A program made the translations under genes and the position numbers. Below, piece after piece: positions 23,243 through 35,275 of a stretch of DNA of 64,000 bases. The DNA is from Campylorhamphus procurvoides (Eukaryota; Chordata; Aves; Passeriformes; Dendrocolaptidae): NCBI GenBank assembly GCA_013396655.1, contig WBMV01000787.1, forward strand, positions 1,397,716 through 1,461,715. Reading direction: 5' to 3'. The notes beneath the pieces are model-generated. The model was given only the letters and a program-made list of their open reading frames with translations. It was not told the origin of the DNA and did no database searches. How positions within the stretch are numbered: position 1 is the stretch's first letter; every line of letters begins with the position of its first letter.

Positions 23243-23355
23243 TGGAATCCCAGAGTGGTTTGGGTGGGAAGGGACCTTAAAACCCATCCAGTGTCACCCC
23301 CTGCCACGGGCAGGGACACCTTCCACTGGCCCAGGTTACTCCAAGCCCCCTGGAC
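23243..23355 (-). mobile_element. CR1 LINE 3' end fragment
   Basis: Reverse complement CR1: 'GGTTTGGGTGGGAAGGGACC', 'CCTGCCACGGGCAGGGACAC' and 'CTTCCACTGGCCCAGG'. Short 5'-truncated copy. Confidence 0.92.
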
Positions 23356-23410
23356 AATGATTCTTCCCCTCCCTTCCTTAGGTAATGACGTCCTGCCTGG
23401 GGGGATTTAA

Positions 23411-23491
23411 GACATACAGATGTGGCATTTGGGGACAGTGGTGGCCTTGGCAGTGCTGGACTCGGTGATCTTGGAGGTTTTTCCATGACTT
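23411..23491 (+). mobile_element. CR1-type 3' fragment, third subfamily
   Basis: 'GGGGACAGTGGTGGCCTTGG', 'CAGTGCTGGACTCGGTGATC' and 'TTGGAGGTTTTTCCATGA' match the CR1-like 3' end that also occurs at 33968 and 40593. Diverged, with a gap around the usual TGGTTGGAC block. Confidence 0.7.
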
Positions 23492-24071
23492 TTGTGCCTG
23501 GCAATTCTCAAACAGCACTAAACCACCCTCCCCTTTTGTGGTGACTACACTAATATTATTAATCCCCTGCATTCATTAAACAATTTCCAGCATCTCCACG
23601 CTCCCCACGCACATTAATTCAGCCTCACAACCTTCCACTGGGAAAATTGCCAGGATGAGTCACATTCCAGAGCAGGGGAGAGGGGGCAGCTCTGAGGAGG
23701 AGAGCCAGGCTCTGTCTGTGTTTGCAGCAGGGCAGGATGAGCACCCTGGGCATGAGGAGATGCTCTGGTGAGCACACACAGGGGCTGACTCACCCTGGGG
23801 GGAAGGACTCCCCTCCAGGTCATTCACTGACTCATGGGAAGAGTCACAAATAGAGCCTGAAGGGTCCTCAGCCCCCCTGGCTGAGCACGAGGCCCATTCC
23901 CCAGCCAGGACAAGAGCTGTGTTTATACCCTGGGTGGAAAATGGGAACAAGGATGAATTTAGGAACCACAAGCTGAAAGTATGAAGGCTGGGGAGGGGGG
24001 TGTGATGTGGAGAAGGGCAGGGGAACACCCAATCTCTGGTTTTCTGCTCCAATCCTGGATATGTTCCTGTG
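23492..24071. other. unique DNA, no gene seen
   Basis: No gene recognised. A small AT-rich stretch lies at 23540-23620. Confidence 0.4.
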
Positions 24072-24159
24072 TCAGCTGCTGTAGGTGACCCTTCCTTGGT
24101 AGGATGGTTGGACTGGATGATCTTCAGGGGTCATTTCCATCTACTCTGTGACTCTGTGA
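24072..24159 (+). mobile_element. CR1-type 3' end fragment
   Basis: 'TGTAGGTGACCCTTCCTTGG', 'GGTTGGACTGGATGATCTTC' and an ending in 'ACTCTGTGACTCTGTGA'. The terminal 8-bp tandem ACTCTGTG is the CR1 tail microsatellite. Confidence 0.8.
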
Positions 24160-25008
24160 ACCCCCTCTTGATGTGAGTTTGCAAGGATTTGGGTTTCCCT
24201 GCAGGGCAGGCTCCCTTTTCCCTTGGGTCTTCAGCTGCAGCACAATCCTTGTTGTCCTACAGGGAATGTACAGGACAGGCACAGTGTGAATCTCACTTTC
24301 CCCTTCAATTAGTATTATTTGCAGCAACACACCATGCTGGAGAGATCCTTCACAGGGTTAAACCTTGAGGCATGATGGCTGAGGCATCTGATGAATGCAA
24401 AAAGCCAAGTGGTTCTCAGGATTTTTTTTTTTAATTACTGTCTTCCACCACGTTTTAATTCAAGGCATCAAAGGCAAGAGACAGGGAAGCTCAAATCTGG
24501 TGTGTACCTGCAGTGGACAGCTGTCTGTCATCCCCAGCCTTTGCTGAGGACAAACAAACCCTCTCTGCTTTGTTCTCTGGCAGGGTTTTGTTCTGTGCAT
24601 TAATTTCTTCTCTAAAATCTAAAAAAAAAATAAAAATCCCCAAGATTTGGCACGCTGCAGAAGGGAAAAAATGCTGTTTAGGGGATTAAAAAGAAAATAC
24701 CTCCTTTCTTTCAACTAAATTACAAAGCACTTGTGCTGCTTTGTACCTGAGAACCTGGAGGAAAGGAGCAGTTTGTTTTTAGTGCCAGATTGGAGGGAGA
24801 GATGAAATGACTGAGTCATCTTCAAAAGGCACCACTGGTGAGCAGGTGTGGAGGAACTGAGGCTGCAGAGTGTCCTCGCTGCTGATTAGTGGGTTTGGCC
24901 GGGCTGGTTTGACATTCAGCTTGTTTTACTCCCAGTCCTGATCAGAGCCTGCGAGTGTTATTGCACAGCTCTGGGAGAGGAGAGAGCTTGGAGGGGAGGA
25001 TTAGAGAA
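24160..25008. other. unique DNA, partly AT-rich, no gene seen
   Basis: 24410-24480 and 24600-24740 are AT-rich with poly-A/T tracts. A TGACTGAGTCATC AP-1/MAF-like word occurs near 24808. No exon or repeat recognised. Confidence 0.35.
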
Positions 25009-25295
25009 CAGAATCACAGCATCACTGAGCTTGGAGAAGCCCTCCAAGGTCACTGAGTCCACCCTGTGCCCAATGCCCAGAGCACTGAGTGCCAATCCAG
25101 TCATTCCTTGGATACCTCCAGGGATGGGGACTCCAAACCTCCCTGGGCAGCCCCTTCCAATGCCTGGTCACCCTTTCCATGCAGAAATTCCTCCTGATGT
25201 CCAACCTGACCCTCCCCTGTCCCAGCCTGAGGCCATTCCCTCTTCTCCTGTCCCTGTTCCCTGGGAGAAACCAGCTTGAGCCCCAAAGAAAGGGG
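25009..25295 (-). mobile_element. CR1 LINE 3' fragment, second subfamily
   Basis: Reverse complement of the subfamily seen at 11612: 'CTTGGAGAAGCCCTCCAAGG', 'TCCTTGGATACCTCCAGGGA', 'CCTGGGCAGCCCCTTCCAAT' and 'AGAAATTCCTCCTGATGTCC'. It becomes unrecognisable beyond about 25295. Confidence 0.92.
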
Positions 25296-26177
25296 CTGAG
25301 CTACACCCCTGCCCCCCTGCCTCCCTCTGCCTTCATTTAATTTTGCTCTGCTGGGTCTCTCCTGAGCCTTTCCAGCAGCACCTTCTCCAGAATGAGCTCA
25401 GTGGTGATGGGTTGTTAAATAACCCAAACAGCTGCTGGCTCAGGTTTGACACTGATGCTCCACGGCACATCAATGCCCTGGAATGGCTTTAATGGGGGCA
25501 GAATTAAAGCCTTTAGGTACATATTTCCCACCCCTCTCCCAGAGCAGAGTAAATCCCACGAGGTGACACAGAGAATTTCCCACGGTGCTTCCCACATCAG
25601 GAAGGGGGAGAGGGAAGAAATGCAGGTGGAGCATCCCGAGCCTTGGCATGTATCATCTTCTTCCTTGCTGTCATGGTGCTCCAAACTGCCTCCATCCATC
25701 ACTCCCTCCGTTCCGAGGCAGAATTAGCCCAGCACTTATCGGTGCCAATTTCCCTTCGAGCACCGAGACGTGCTCAGCTTTATTTCCTGCCTCTCGGAAT
25801 GAAACAGGGACGAGGATTCCTCCCACACTAAAGGTGCCAGCACACAAAGGTCCTGCTGCCCACAGAGTGCCCTGGCAGGCCCATGGGCTGCACCTGAGAG
25901 CTCAGGGGTCTGGGCTTTCTTTCCTGGGGGAAAGGGCTGTCTCTTCCTTTGCTTTGCTTTTATTTCCTCCCCCTGCTTCTCTCTCACATTAACGAGTTTT
26001 CATTTCATAGCAGAACAATGAAGTTACATTAAATTACAGGTGCCAGAGGCCCGGTGCCAGGTGTCCCCCTGTGCTCTCTGCACAGTTCCTGTGACAAGAG
26101 CATTTTTGGGATCTCTGAGCTGTAGGGAGGAAAGGAATTTGAGCATCACCAATGGGCTGTGCTCAAAGTTTTCGCTT
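25296..26177. other. unique DNA, no gene seen
   Basis: No exon recognised. 25970-26040 is AT-rich. Open frames here are short and without domain features. Confidence 0.4.
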
Positions 26178-26423
26178 TAATGGCTTTAAGCTGAGAGAAG
26201 GAACATTTAGATTGGGTATTGTGAAGGAATTCTTCCCTGGGAGGATGGTGAGAACCTGGGATGGATTTCCCAGAGAAGCTGTGGCTGCTCCATCCCTGGA
26301 AGTGCCCAAGGCCAGGTTGGAGCACCGTGGGCTGGTGGGAGGTGTCCCTGCCCATGGCAGGGGGTGGCACTTGATGGGCTTTAAGGTGCTTTCCAAGCCA
26401 AACCAGTCTGGGATTCTGTGATA
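26178..26423 (+). mobile_element. CR1 LINE 3' fragment
   Basis: 'GAATTCTTCCCTGGGAGGAT', 'CCCAGAGAAGCTGTGGCTGC', 'GGTGTCCCTGCCCATGGCAG' and 'GGGATTCTGTGATAA' at the end. 5'-truncated CR1 of the 4837 type. Confidence 0.95.
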
Positions 26424-27300
26424 AAATACACATGGGAATGTTCTTGCTGTTTTTTCTTTCTTTTAAAGCCGCTTTTATGTCCCAGCAGAGCTGCTTGTGG
26501 AAGGGTTTCCGTGGGTGTAGCTTAGTTTATTCAAAGAAACAAAGCAACAGGGGGGATGTCATTGTCCTCTTTTTCTCGCTAGAAATGTCTGAAGAGTCTC
26601 TTCTGGAAATTAAACTGCTGATGAAGGGTTTGACTGCCAAGAAAATAAAAATTATATGGACTAATTGGACTTTTCCCAGCATTAAGTTCTCATCCAAAAA
26701 AGGGCAATTCCTGCCGAGGCTCTGAGTCAGCATCTCACCTTCGGTTTCCTTCATTCTGCCTCTGCCCCAGGAAACCCTGGTGTCATTTAAACAGCTGCAA
26801 ATCCACATTTCAGCTCCTCCCCGTGTCCCTGCTCTGGGTGAGGTTCCCCCTCGGGCTCCTGCCTTCCCCTCGCCGCCTGTCTCGGCACCGGCAGACGCGT
26901 CTCTGCCTTGTTTGACAAGTGTTCGGAGGGTTTTTTGGGGCCCGGGGTGTGCGAGGCAGCTCCGTGGCACGGTGGCTGCGAGTTATTAGAGATGCTAAAC
27001 GTGGAGCATCTCCTGACAGCTGAGCCCTTCAGATCTCTGAGCCATCAAATCACGGCGTTCCTCTGGCTGAACTTAATCATTGCCGAAGAAATGATGGAGA
27101 GGAAGAGAGAGGGGGGGAAAGGGGAAAAAAATAAATAAATAAACCAGACTAAAAGCATGAAAATGACTCCTGTAGCACCTCACCTCTGCTTCAACCTTTC
27201 CGCTTTCATGTCTCGGCTGTTTTGTTTTGATCACTCCGGGCTGAGGTTTGTTTGAATGGCACTCGCAGGGAATTCATGGAAATGAGGAGCCGCTAATGAG
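26424..27300. promoter_or_regulatory. candidate conserved element cluster
   Basis: 26430-26760 is AT-rich and repeat-free (AGTTTATTCAAAGAAACAAAG, TGGACTAATTGGAC, GATGTCATTGTCC). 26960-27280 resumes with GAGTTATTAGAG, AATCACGGCG and CTTAATCATTGCCG, followed by a purine tract with (AAAT)n near 27100-27145. No exon recognised. Confidence 0.32.
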
Positions 27301-28600
27301 TGGTACAACATCTGGTGGGAGGAGGAGACTGGGGTGAGGTGGCTCCCGAGGGACCAGGCAGGGATGCTGAGTCCCAAATGTCTGTCACCCCAAAGTGGTA
27401 CCCACGGGACCTTCCTCCAGCTCTTGGAAACGCGGGCAGTGACAAAGGGCACTTTCACTTCCCTTATCTTGTGAAAAACATGTTGAAATGTCACCTTTTT
27501 TATTAAGAGATTGGGGGTTTGATGTAGAATTGAGTCTTTTTTATAATTATTATTTTTTTCCAACATGATTCTCATTGAAAAACTGGTGGAAACACAATTT
27601 CTGCAACTACTGAGCTGGTCACAGGGAGAGCTCCAAGAGGGGCCAAGCAATTGTTTTTATTTCTTTTATTATAACAAGGCTTAGACCAGTTCTTAGGAAG
27701 GCCTCGTGGTGTTTGTGTGATTCCACATGTGAGGGGCCCTAAATCTGCCAGGCAAGAAAAAGGAAAACTCATTTTTCACAGAAAGAAAAGCCAAACTTGG
27801 AGTGTATTGGATTTTTTTTCCCAAGGGCGCTGTCCAACATTAAGTAGGAATTAAATTCAGCTTTGTCACAGTCCAGCATTTCTAAAAATGCATTTTTACC
27901 CTTCGTAGGGTTTTTTCCTTCCCATTATAAAAATTCCCTGGTTCTTTGAGTGTCAATACTCCCAAATGGAAAGAAAAGCTGATTTCCATACACTTACATC
28001 TAAAATGACCCAATTCTAAGCCACCTTTGCCCAATCTTTAGTTTGGGTAGGAAAAATCCAGCCCGTGGAATCTACCTCTGCTGAAAAGCACATGTGGGGC
28101 TTGCCCAACCCCATGTCCTTCAGTCCCAAAGTTGTATTTCTTTGTTGCAGATGTTTTCAATTTCTCCCTAATTTGTCGTAATTGTCACCATAAGCGTTTC
28201 TGCCAAAATGCTTGTAAAAACTCAATTTTCCCAAGGAAAATTATCAAAATATGTTCACGGCTCGTGCAACCTGTTTATTAAGCCGTGGCAGGCATTGAGT
28301 GCAGCTGGGAAAGGAGATATAATTAAATGCTGGGGTCCTCTCCCAGATCTCAGCTTTTCCAAGCTTTCTTTGCCATGGATCCAGGAATTCTTGTGGCCAA
28401 ACAGCCCAATGTGGGAGCTGGGAGCACTTCCAGCAGCAGGGAATGTACCTGGGGAGATGTGTGTGTTGGTGCTGGTGTCCAGCATGGATGGGATTCATTC
28501 ATCCCTAAAAAATGGAATAGAAATGACATTTTCCCCCTGAGACATCAATCATTCCTTCCTCCTTTTTCCTAGGATGTGAGAGCAAAGCTGATATGGGAGT
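27301..28600. other. AT-rich unique DNA, no gene seen
   Basis: 27470-28240 is markedly AT-rich with poly-T tracts and no repeat signature. 28300-28600 returns to average composition. Neither gene nor RNA is recognised. Confidence 0.35.
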
Positions 28601-30560
28601 TGGGGTCTTATTATTATTATTTTTAAGTGGGAAATAAGTTCCTCGTGCCTCAGGCTGGGGAGGAGATGAAGTTCCTGCTGACTTTGCAGCGAAATGATGT
28701 TGTTTGGGTGCATCATCCCAAGGATGTCCCCTGGCTCTGTCCCTTCCCAGTGGGATCTGAGGGTGTGGGAGGGAAGTGCCAAAAGGCAGGAGGAGCCTGT
28801 GGGGGAGGCAGCCCGACCTTACATCTCCTCCTGACCCCTCTCTGAATTGTCTGTGATTCATCCTCAGCTCCGTGTCGTGCCTTCTGGACCTTCGGGGGTC
28901 ACGGCTTGTTCTCGGCAATAAAGAGCAGGCTGGGATTTAATAAAGAGACGTTTGACTCTGCCCTGCTGCCACCCCAACACAAAGACAGGGGTCTCCATGG
29001 CAGCTGCGGCGTCTCGTGCTGCTCAAGAGGCAATTTTCTGATTAAACACTTTGCTGTGGTGTCTGGCAAGAGCTTTTCTTTGTGCCCTTTTAATCCCTGG
29101 CCCTCCCAGAGCAGGGAGGGGAGGTTGGGGGGCTGTGGCCACACTCAGCCCTCTCCTCTCTGCCTTTCACCACTGGTTCAGCCCCAGAGATGAAGCCAAA
29201 GCCCCAGAAATGAAGCCAAACCACCAGTGAAGGATTTTAAGGCATCACTGCTGCCCTTTCAATTGGTATCTCTGGATCCATGTGCTTTTCCTCTCCCACT
29301 TCTCAAAGAAAGTGGGAATAACTTCAAACAGGCTTTGTGCCGCCTTCTGCCTGATCCATGGGGCACCTAGACTTGAACCTGAGGGCCAGGTTGTCTCTTG
29401 CTCTTGGAAATGCTGGGTTTATTCCCCATAAAACACCGTGAGAGCTGCTGATGTGCTGGGGCTTGGACTTCCAGCTGCATCTCCAGGGATCCGAAGCTCA
29501 GGGAGCGTGAAAAGTGCATTACAGGGGCTCGATGTAACTGGTGTGGCTGTGGCAGCAAAACAGATTGGAAAAACCGTGGGCAAGTCAGAGAATTTAAGCT
29601 CAGAGAGTGTTCAGAGCCCCTTGGCTGAAGGAGCAGGTGTAAATCACGGGGGCTGTGCCCTGGTTTTTCCAGGTGCCCAGGGATGAGGAGGTTTGTGGGA
29701 TGCAGGAATTTCAGGCTGAGCTGGCACCTGCTCAGGCTTTAGGGTGTCACTCACCCCCAGCTCTATCTTGTGCTGTTCATCTCTTTTTCCCCCCAAAGAC
29801 AGACCCTGAAGGGAGGCTCCTGAGCCACACCAGGCACTGCTGGATGTTTGAAAGGCACCGAGCACGGAAATTTGTTGTAATGACTCAGATCCGGAACAAT
29901 AACCCAAAGGCACAGCCCAGCCTTAACGGGGACAAGGGCCTTGATTTGGTGTGATTGCAGCGTGGCTGGAGTGCCCAGCTCCCCCACAGGGATATTTTGG
30001 GCCACTTTCCCTCCATTCCACTCAATTGGTGGGGTTGCTTTATTACTGCTTTTTTAAAGCATTCACTTCTGGAAGGAAATTTCCCAGGGCTGGGAGCGGG
30101 ATGGATGGAGGGCAGTGGTGGCCCCTGCCGTCCCCTGCAACAGCCTAATTGAATTTCTCTTTCCCAGATCGCTTCTCCAGGTTGAATTCCTGTGCAAACC
30201 ACCCTCTGGGCAGCTCCGTGGCTGTTTCTCAGCTCTTAGCAACTTGCTGTAGGAAACAGAGGGGAAAAGGCTCCGTGGGGTTTGCTGCTCCGCAGGAGAC
30301 ACAAAGGGGCACGGATTGGAAAAGGCAGATTTGGGAAATAACCCGTGGCTAGTTTGCTTTTCTGTTTCTTTTCAGTTGTTGCCTGGCATCCCAAGCAGGG
30401 AAGCTGTGCAGATAAAGTGTTAATTTATTAATATCATCACCCTGGAGCAGCCAGAAATGAGGGAAGGAGCATTTTTGGGCTTCACCAAACATTACCAGCA
30501 ACATCCCCCCCTGTCTGGGCTGGGAAAGTTGCACAGGCCAGTGGTGGGGGCTGAGCCACA
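28601..30560. other. unique DNA, no gene seen
   Basis: An AT-rich patch at 28605-28630, a short element-like stretch at 28900-29060 (GGCAATAAAGAGCAGG, CAATTTTCTGATTAAACAC) and a 19-base direct repeat around 29180-29222. Nothing coding recognised. Confidence 0.38.
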
Positions 30561-30870
30561 ACTGCTATTTCCCATTAAGGTCTCTCAACACTCAATTAAT
30601 TCAGATTTTACCAGACAGCTATTTGTTTGTTAAATTAAAACCAGCTGGTTATTGAAAGAAACGTATTTATTGGGAATTAGCAGCCATGTGCTGGATGGAT
30701 ATTTACTACCTACTTGTCAAAGCTCAGATACAAAGCTGTGTTTAATAATAATTTTTTTTTCCTTTCAATTAACTTGGGGGGGGAGGGGGGAATCATCCCA
30801 TTAATTCCACATTAAATGCACATTTGGAACATTTCAATTCTGAGCAGTGCTGACGTTGCTGTTGTGTTAC
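30561..30870. promoter_or_regulatory. AT-rich candidate element with G-run
   Basis: TTAATTCAG, GTTAAATTAAAACC, AATAATAATTTTTTTT and CATTAATTCCACATTAAATG words, with G8-A-G6 at 30776-30790. Repeat-free; inferred regulatory. Confidence 0.28.
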
Positions 30871-31849
30871 AGCTGCCTTGGCTCTGGCTGTGCTGAAGGT
30901 GTTCTGGGATTTGTCACTCCTTGCCCTTTCCCAAGCTCGATCCAGGGGGGTCTGGTACCCCCAGAGTCTCAGCCCTGCCCTCTCCAAGCTGAACCAGGCA
31001 CTTTGTGAGCCCATCTGGGGACTTTGGGTACTGAGTGCTCACCAAAGACAACAGGCTCCTCTCCTCCTTCCAACAAAAAGTTTCAGATATCTCAAGGCTT
31101 AGAAGAAAATGTTGATAATTGGGTCTTCCTGGACGAGGCAGGGAGGGACATGAATGATTTAGAGGGAGCTGGATGGCAATCAGAGCTCTCCTGCACCCTG
31201 TGCTGCCTTTCTTCCTCTTGCTCTGTGCTAAAACATTTATTGCCCATCACAAGCAGTTTCCTCAGGTGCCCAGTGCCTGTCCAGGCTGTGCTTTGCTCTC
31301 CCAGCTCTGTGAAGAAAAGCTCTTTATCCACACAGAATGACGAACTGGGGGAAAGAAGAACTTCCCATTCAGAGCCCAGCACAGAGATTTGAGGGGACAG
31401 TGTCTCACCCCTGCAGCCCACGGGGATGCTCAGCCTGCTCTGCCTGTTTGGTGGGTATGAGTGATTTCCTTGGCTTGCAAGCTGTGACCTTGTCACTTGT
31501 GCCCTCAGACAAGTCATTCCCCTTTTTCTGAACCTCAGCTCCTTGTCTGTGACAGGATCCAGCCCTGGTGGACAAGGGCTTTGTTATCCAAGTGCAGGGA
31601 GCTGAAGGCCCCCCTTTGAAACGTGCCCTGGGGAAGGAAGTTTGTGTCTCATTGCCCCGAGTTTAACTCAGTGGTGCCTTTTTTTCCTGGAAACCGAAGG
31701 TGTCTGTGTGCTCTGCCCGGAGGGGAACAGCAGAACGCTTGGGCTCCATCCCTGCCCGGGGCAAAGCCTGACCTCTGCCTTCCTCCTCCTGCTTCAAAGG
31801 ACATGGAGAAGGGGGAGATCTGTGTGCAAAACAAGACTGCAGGGATGGA
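30871..31849. other. unique DNA, no gene seen
   Basis: No feature recognised beyond short open frames. Confidence 0.4.
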
Positions 31850-32300
31850 GAGAACAAAAACTGTCTGAGGGTTCGCTTGCAGCTCTAGGGCTGCGACAAG
31901 GACCAGCATCCCGGGGACGGGGAGGGGACGGGGCACAGGCATTGCTGGACCCATCCCTATTGCCGGAGGGCACCGGCAGGCACGGAGCGATGGAAGCAGC
32001 GCCCAGGGTGGCATCGGTGCCATGTGCGGGATTTCTGCGGGCACAGCAGCCCGCTAGATGGCAATGCTAATCTGTGCCGCAGCCCCAGCACTGCCAGCAC
32101 CGCATTTGGGGACCCCTCCTGTCCCCGGGTGCTGCCCGTGCCCTGGCAGGACGGGGCACCGTGCGGGGCTCAGGATAGGTGAGGAGCCCCGAGGGCAGGG
32201 ACAGAGCACATCACCCCTGGCAGCATCTCGTCCCGCTGCTGGAACGAGCTGCTTTATGCACCAAAAGTGTTGGCGAGGACAAAGCAAAGCCACTTTTGCA
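31850..32300. promoter_or_regulatory. CpG-rich segment with CTCF-like site
   Basis: CpG-dense relative to flanks (CATCCCGGGGACGGGG, GGCACGGAGCGATGG, GTGCGGGATTTCTGCGGG). No TATA box or exon. Could be a small CpG island, an insulator or an unannotated start site. Confidence 0.35.
32051..32064 (+). promoter_or_regulatory. CTCF-like site, forward
   Basis: CCGCTAGATGGCAA matches 12 of 14 positions of CCASYAGRKGGCRS, counted by eye. It shares the 11-base core CGCTAGATGGC with the site at 16840. Confidence 0.48.
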
Positions 32301-33149
32301 GCCCCAGCAGACACTGATATCATGTGTCTGTATGTGTGTGTGTGTGTGCACACCCGAGCCCCTGTCCATGAGCCCTGCCCTCCCACGCTCCCCTCCAGCA
32401 CACGGAGCTTCCCACGGCAGAACCGGCTGCCAGGGACAAGCAGCCTGGGCAGAATTCTTCCCTACTCCTTTCTTTCCAAGAGCTGGATTCTTGTTGCCTC
32501 AGGAGCACAGACAGCAGGCAGAAGCACCTGGTCCATGTCCCACTCACTCAGCGCATCCATGTGCCCCCTCTCCTCCTGAAATCACTCCCAGTATTCCCTC
32601 TCTTCTCTGTGGAAATCTGTTCTCAGCAGCTCCCTTTATTCTGGCAGGCCAGTAGATACACCAAATCCTTTTTTCCCCCCCTCCCAGGCACTTCTGTCAC
32701 TAATTGTTTCTGTGCCTTTGGCTATTTCTTCTTTAGCCTCCCCCTCTCTGTGCCACCTGCCCTTGGCTCAGGATTCCGGTGCCATTGAAAAACTCCTGCG
32801 TGGTTCAGACTCCTGCATCTCGTTGCTATTTAGCCTGGCTGCTTTTCCCCCTTCTAATTGCTTTATTCCCTTCCTGGGGGCAGGGCCTGCTGCCTTTGGC
32901 ATTTCTTAAGTAGCATCCACGCTGAGATGAAGGGTGTTAATTGGCTCGACAGGCTCGGTGTCAGGGAGGTTGTGGGTGTTCAGCCTCCAGTTTGGGCACT
33001 GAGCCTCTGCAGGGACCTGTGGGGATGAGCCCCCAGCAGATCATTGTTAAACATAATCCCAGCTCAATCCATGGGAATCCACACAGTCCAATGTGCCACA
33101 GCCAGCAGGAGAGCAAGGACTGCCTGTGGCCTCTGGGTTTGTACGACAC
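32301..33149. other. unique DNA with (TG)n tract, no gene seen
   Basis: A TG-rich microsatellite lies at about 32328-32351. Pyrimidine-rich DNA follows at 32560-32790. No exon recognised. Confidence 0.4.
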
Positions 33150-33690
33150 CACAGAATTATTGAGGTTGGGAAAGCCCTCCCAGCCCAGGGAGCCCACCCT
33201 GTGCCCGATGCCCACCTTGTCCTCCAACCCAGAGCTCTGAGTGCCACATCCAGTCCTTCCTTGGGCACCTCCAGGGATGGGCACTCCAAACCTCCCTGGG
33301 CAGCCCCTTCCAATATCTGACCACCCTTTCCATGGAGAAATTCCTCCTGATGTCCAACCTGAACCTTCCCTGTCCCACCCTGAGGCCATTCCCTCTCCTC
33401 CTGTCCCTGTCCCCTGGGAGCAGAGCCCAATTCCCACCCAGCTCCCCCCTTGTCAGGGACTTGCAGAGCCAGAAGGTCCCCCCTGAGCCTCCTTCTCTCC
33501 AGGCTGAGCCCCCCCAGCTCCCTCAGCCCCTTCCCCAGCTCCACCATTCACTTCCCTGGACATGCTCCAGCCCCTCGAGGTCTCTCTTACACCGATGGTC
33601 CCAGAAGTGGGCACAGCCCTCGAGGTGCCCCAGCAGTGCCCAGCACAGGGGACAAGCCCTGCCCTGTTCCTGCTGTCACAGCAGCACCCT
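33150..33690 (-). mobile_element. CR1 LINE, longest copy (about 540 bp), second subfamily
   Basis: Reverse complement CR1 from its 3' end ('CACAGAATTATTGAGGTTGG') through 'CTCCAGGGATGGGCACTCCA', 'CTCCAGGCTGAGCCCCCCCA' and 'GGTCCCAGAAGTGGGCACAG' into the distal reverse-transcriptase region. Very similar to the plus-strand copy at 42420, forming a distant inverted pair. Frames are broken; inactive. Confidence 0.95.
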
Positions 33691-33967
33691 GGCAGCTCAG
33701 CCCTGCAATGCAGTTATTAACCCTCAGGGTTAATAACTCCTCCTGTCCCCCACCGTCCCCCCTGTCCCTGTGAGCCAGGATTACCTGGGTGAGAAAGAAC
33801 TTGCAGGATCTGCTGGTGTTGAGCACCTCAGGCACCAGCTGTTATCTCTGATACCGAGTTCTGAGCAGTAAATACCAGGCTGAGCTACTCCCACTCCATG
33901 TCCTTCTGCTGTCCTCCCCTGAGCAGGAGTTTCTGTCCCCACTGCTCTCTCCTCCCCAGCCCCAAAT
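33691..33967. other. unique DNA with 25-bp palindrome
   Basis: Apart from the palindrome at 33713-33737, nothing is recognised. Confidence 0.4.
33713..33737. repeat. perfect 25-bp palindrome with telomere-like and HNF1-like halves
   Basis: GTTATTAACCCT (33713-33724), a single C, and AGGGTTAATAAC (33726-33737) are exact reverse complements. Each arm holds TTAACCCT/AGGGTTAA and an HNF1-half-like GTTATTAAC/GTTAATAAC. It sits just beyond the left-hand 5' end of the CR1 copy at 33150-33690. Confidence 0.9.
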
Positions 33968-34072
33968 CCTGCAGGTGGGACACTTTAGGACATGGGTGAG
34001 TGGTGGCCTCGGCAGGACTGGGTTCAAGGTTGAACTTGATGTCCTAAAGGTGTTTTCCAGCCTAGAGGATCC
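33968..34072 (+). mobile_element. CR1-type 3' fragment, third subfamily
   Basis: 'GGACATGGGTGAGTGGTGGC', 'AAGGTTGAACTTGATGTCCT' and 'AAAGGTGTTTTCCAGCCTAG' match the 40593 copy. Diverged and lacking a clear terminal microsatellite. Confidence 0.78.
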
Positions 34073-35275
34073 CAAGGGAATGGAGTCCCTGAGAGCATTA
34101 TTGCCCCTGGGGGGTGCTTTGCCTGCTGATTGCCTTCCTACCCTGGCACACAGGGGCACAAAAATGCTTAACCAAGGGGAGTAATTATGTTTGAGGAGAA
34201 CAACAAATAGAGATCAATAAGCAGCCTGTGATGTTTGCTGGGGACATTTATGATCTCTCAGCTGGTTTATTCCGACCAGCCAAGAAACACAGCCATGCAA
34301 AGCAGTCCTGTGGATCAGGATCAAGGGGGATGCTGTTGCTGTTCCCAACCCTGGCCCTGCTCCCCCTGTGCCTCCCCCCACTGTTGTTACAGCCATCCCA
34401 ATCTCCAAAGGAAAACATGGGCCTTGGCATCACATTTTAAGGAAAGGAATTCACAGCAGTGAGGGATTGATTGAAGGGCTGGCTTTGAAGGGGAGGGAGG
34501 CGGAGGAGGGAGGCAGAGAAGGGAGGCAGAGAAGGAGGCAGATTCCTCCCTATCCCCCCAGGCTGGGCCCTGCCCTTATCTCCAGGTTTTATGGCATAAT
34601 CTTCAGTGCTGCCCGGCCTCCTTCTGCTTCCTGCCTTGGCATTAGATAAGGCAGGAGATAGTGAGGGAGTATAAACTTTAGAGCCTGTGGCAGAGACTCA
34701 TTTTTCTCATTTCGAGCAAGGGAAAAGGATATAAAATGAAAAGCAAGCCACCAACAAAAAGAAAAAGAGAGTTGTATTTCTTTAAAAGAAAAAAATACAA
34801 CCATGGCTGCCTGTCCTTGTACCTGAGGCCTTAAGGCAGGAATAATGAACTGCAAACCCTATTTTTGCAGTTCAAAAGTCCTGAGATGGTGCCACGATCC
34901 CTTGTCTTCCCCCCAGCTCTGAAATGATGCCAAGTGGGACAGATTCCCCCTGCCCTCCAGCTCCATAAATCCAGGATAATGGCATTGCCCTGCCAAGGTT
35001 GTTGTGTGTGGCTGCAGGGAGGGGAGGGAAGGATCAGCCCTGTAAATCAGGGATGCTCTAATGACCAGCACTGTGCCACTCTGCCTCCAGCCTTCCCAGT
35101 GACCCCATTCCTGCCCCCACTGGGGACACTCACTCCTGATCTACAGCAGATTAAGGGAACACAATAATCAGTCCCTGCCTGGCTGTTGGAGCAACAGAGA
35201 GGTCTGGGCTGAGCTGTGCAGATCCAGCTCCAGGAACACAGAGTGTTTGCCATGGATGTGCTCCTCCCTCACCCC
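34073..35275. other. unique DNA with purine tract, no gene seen
   Basis: 34490-34545 is an imperfect purine repeat (units like GGAGGCAGAGAAGG). 34580-34860 is AT-rich with GATA words (TAGATAAGG near 34643). Nothing coding recognised. Confidence 0.35.
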
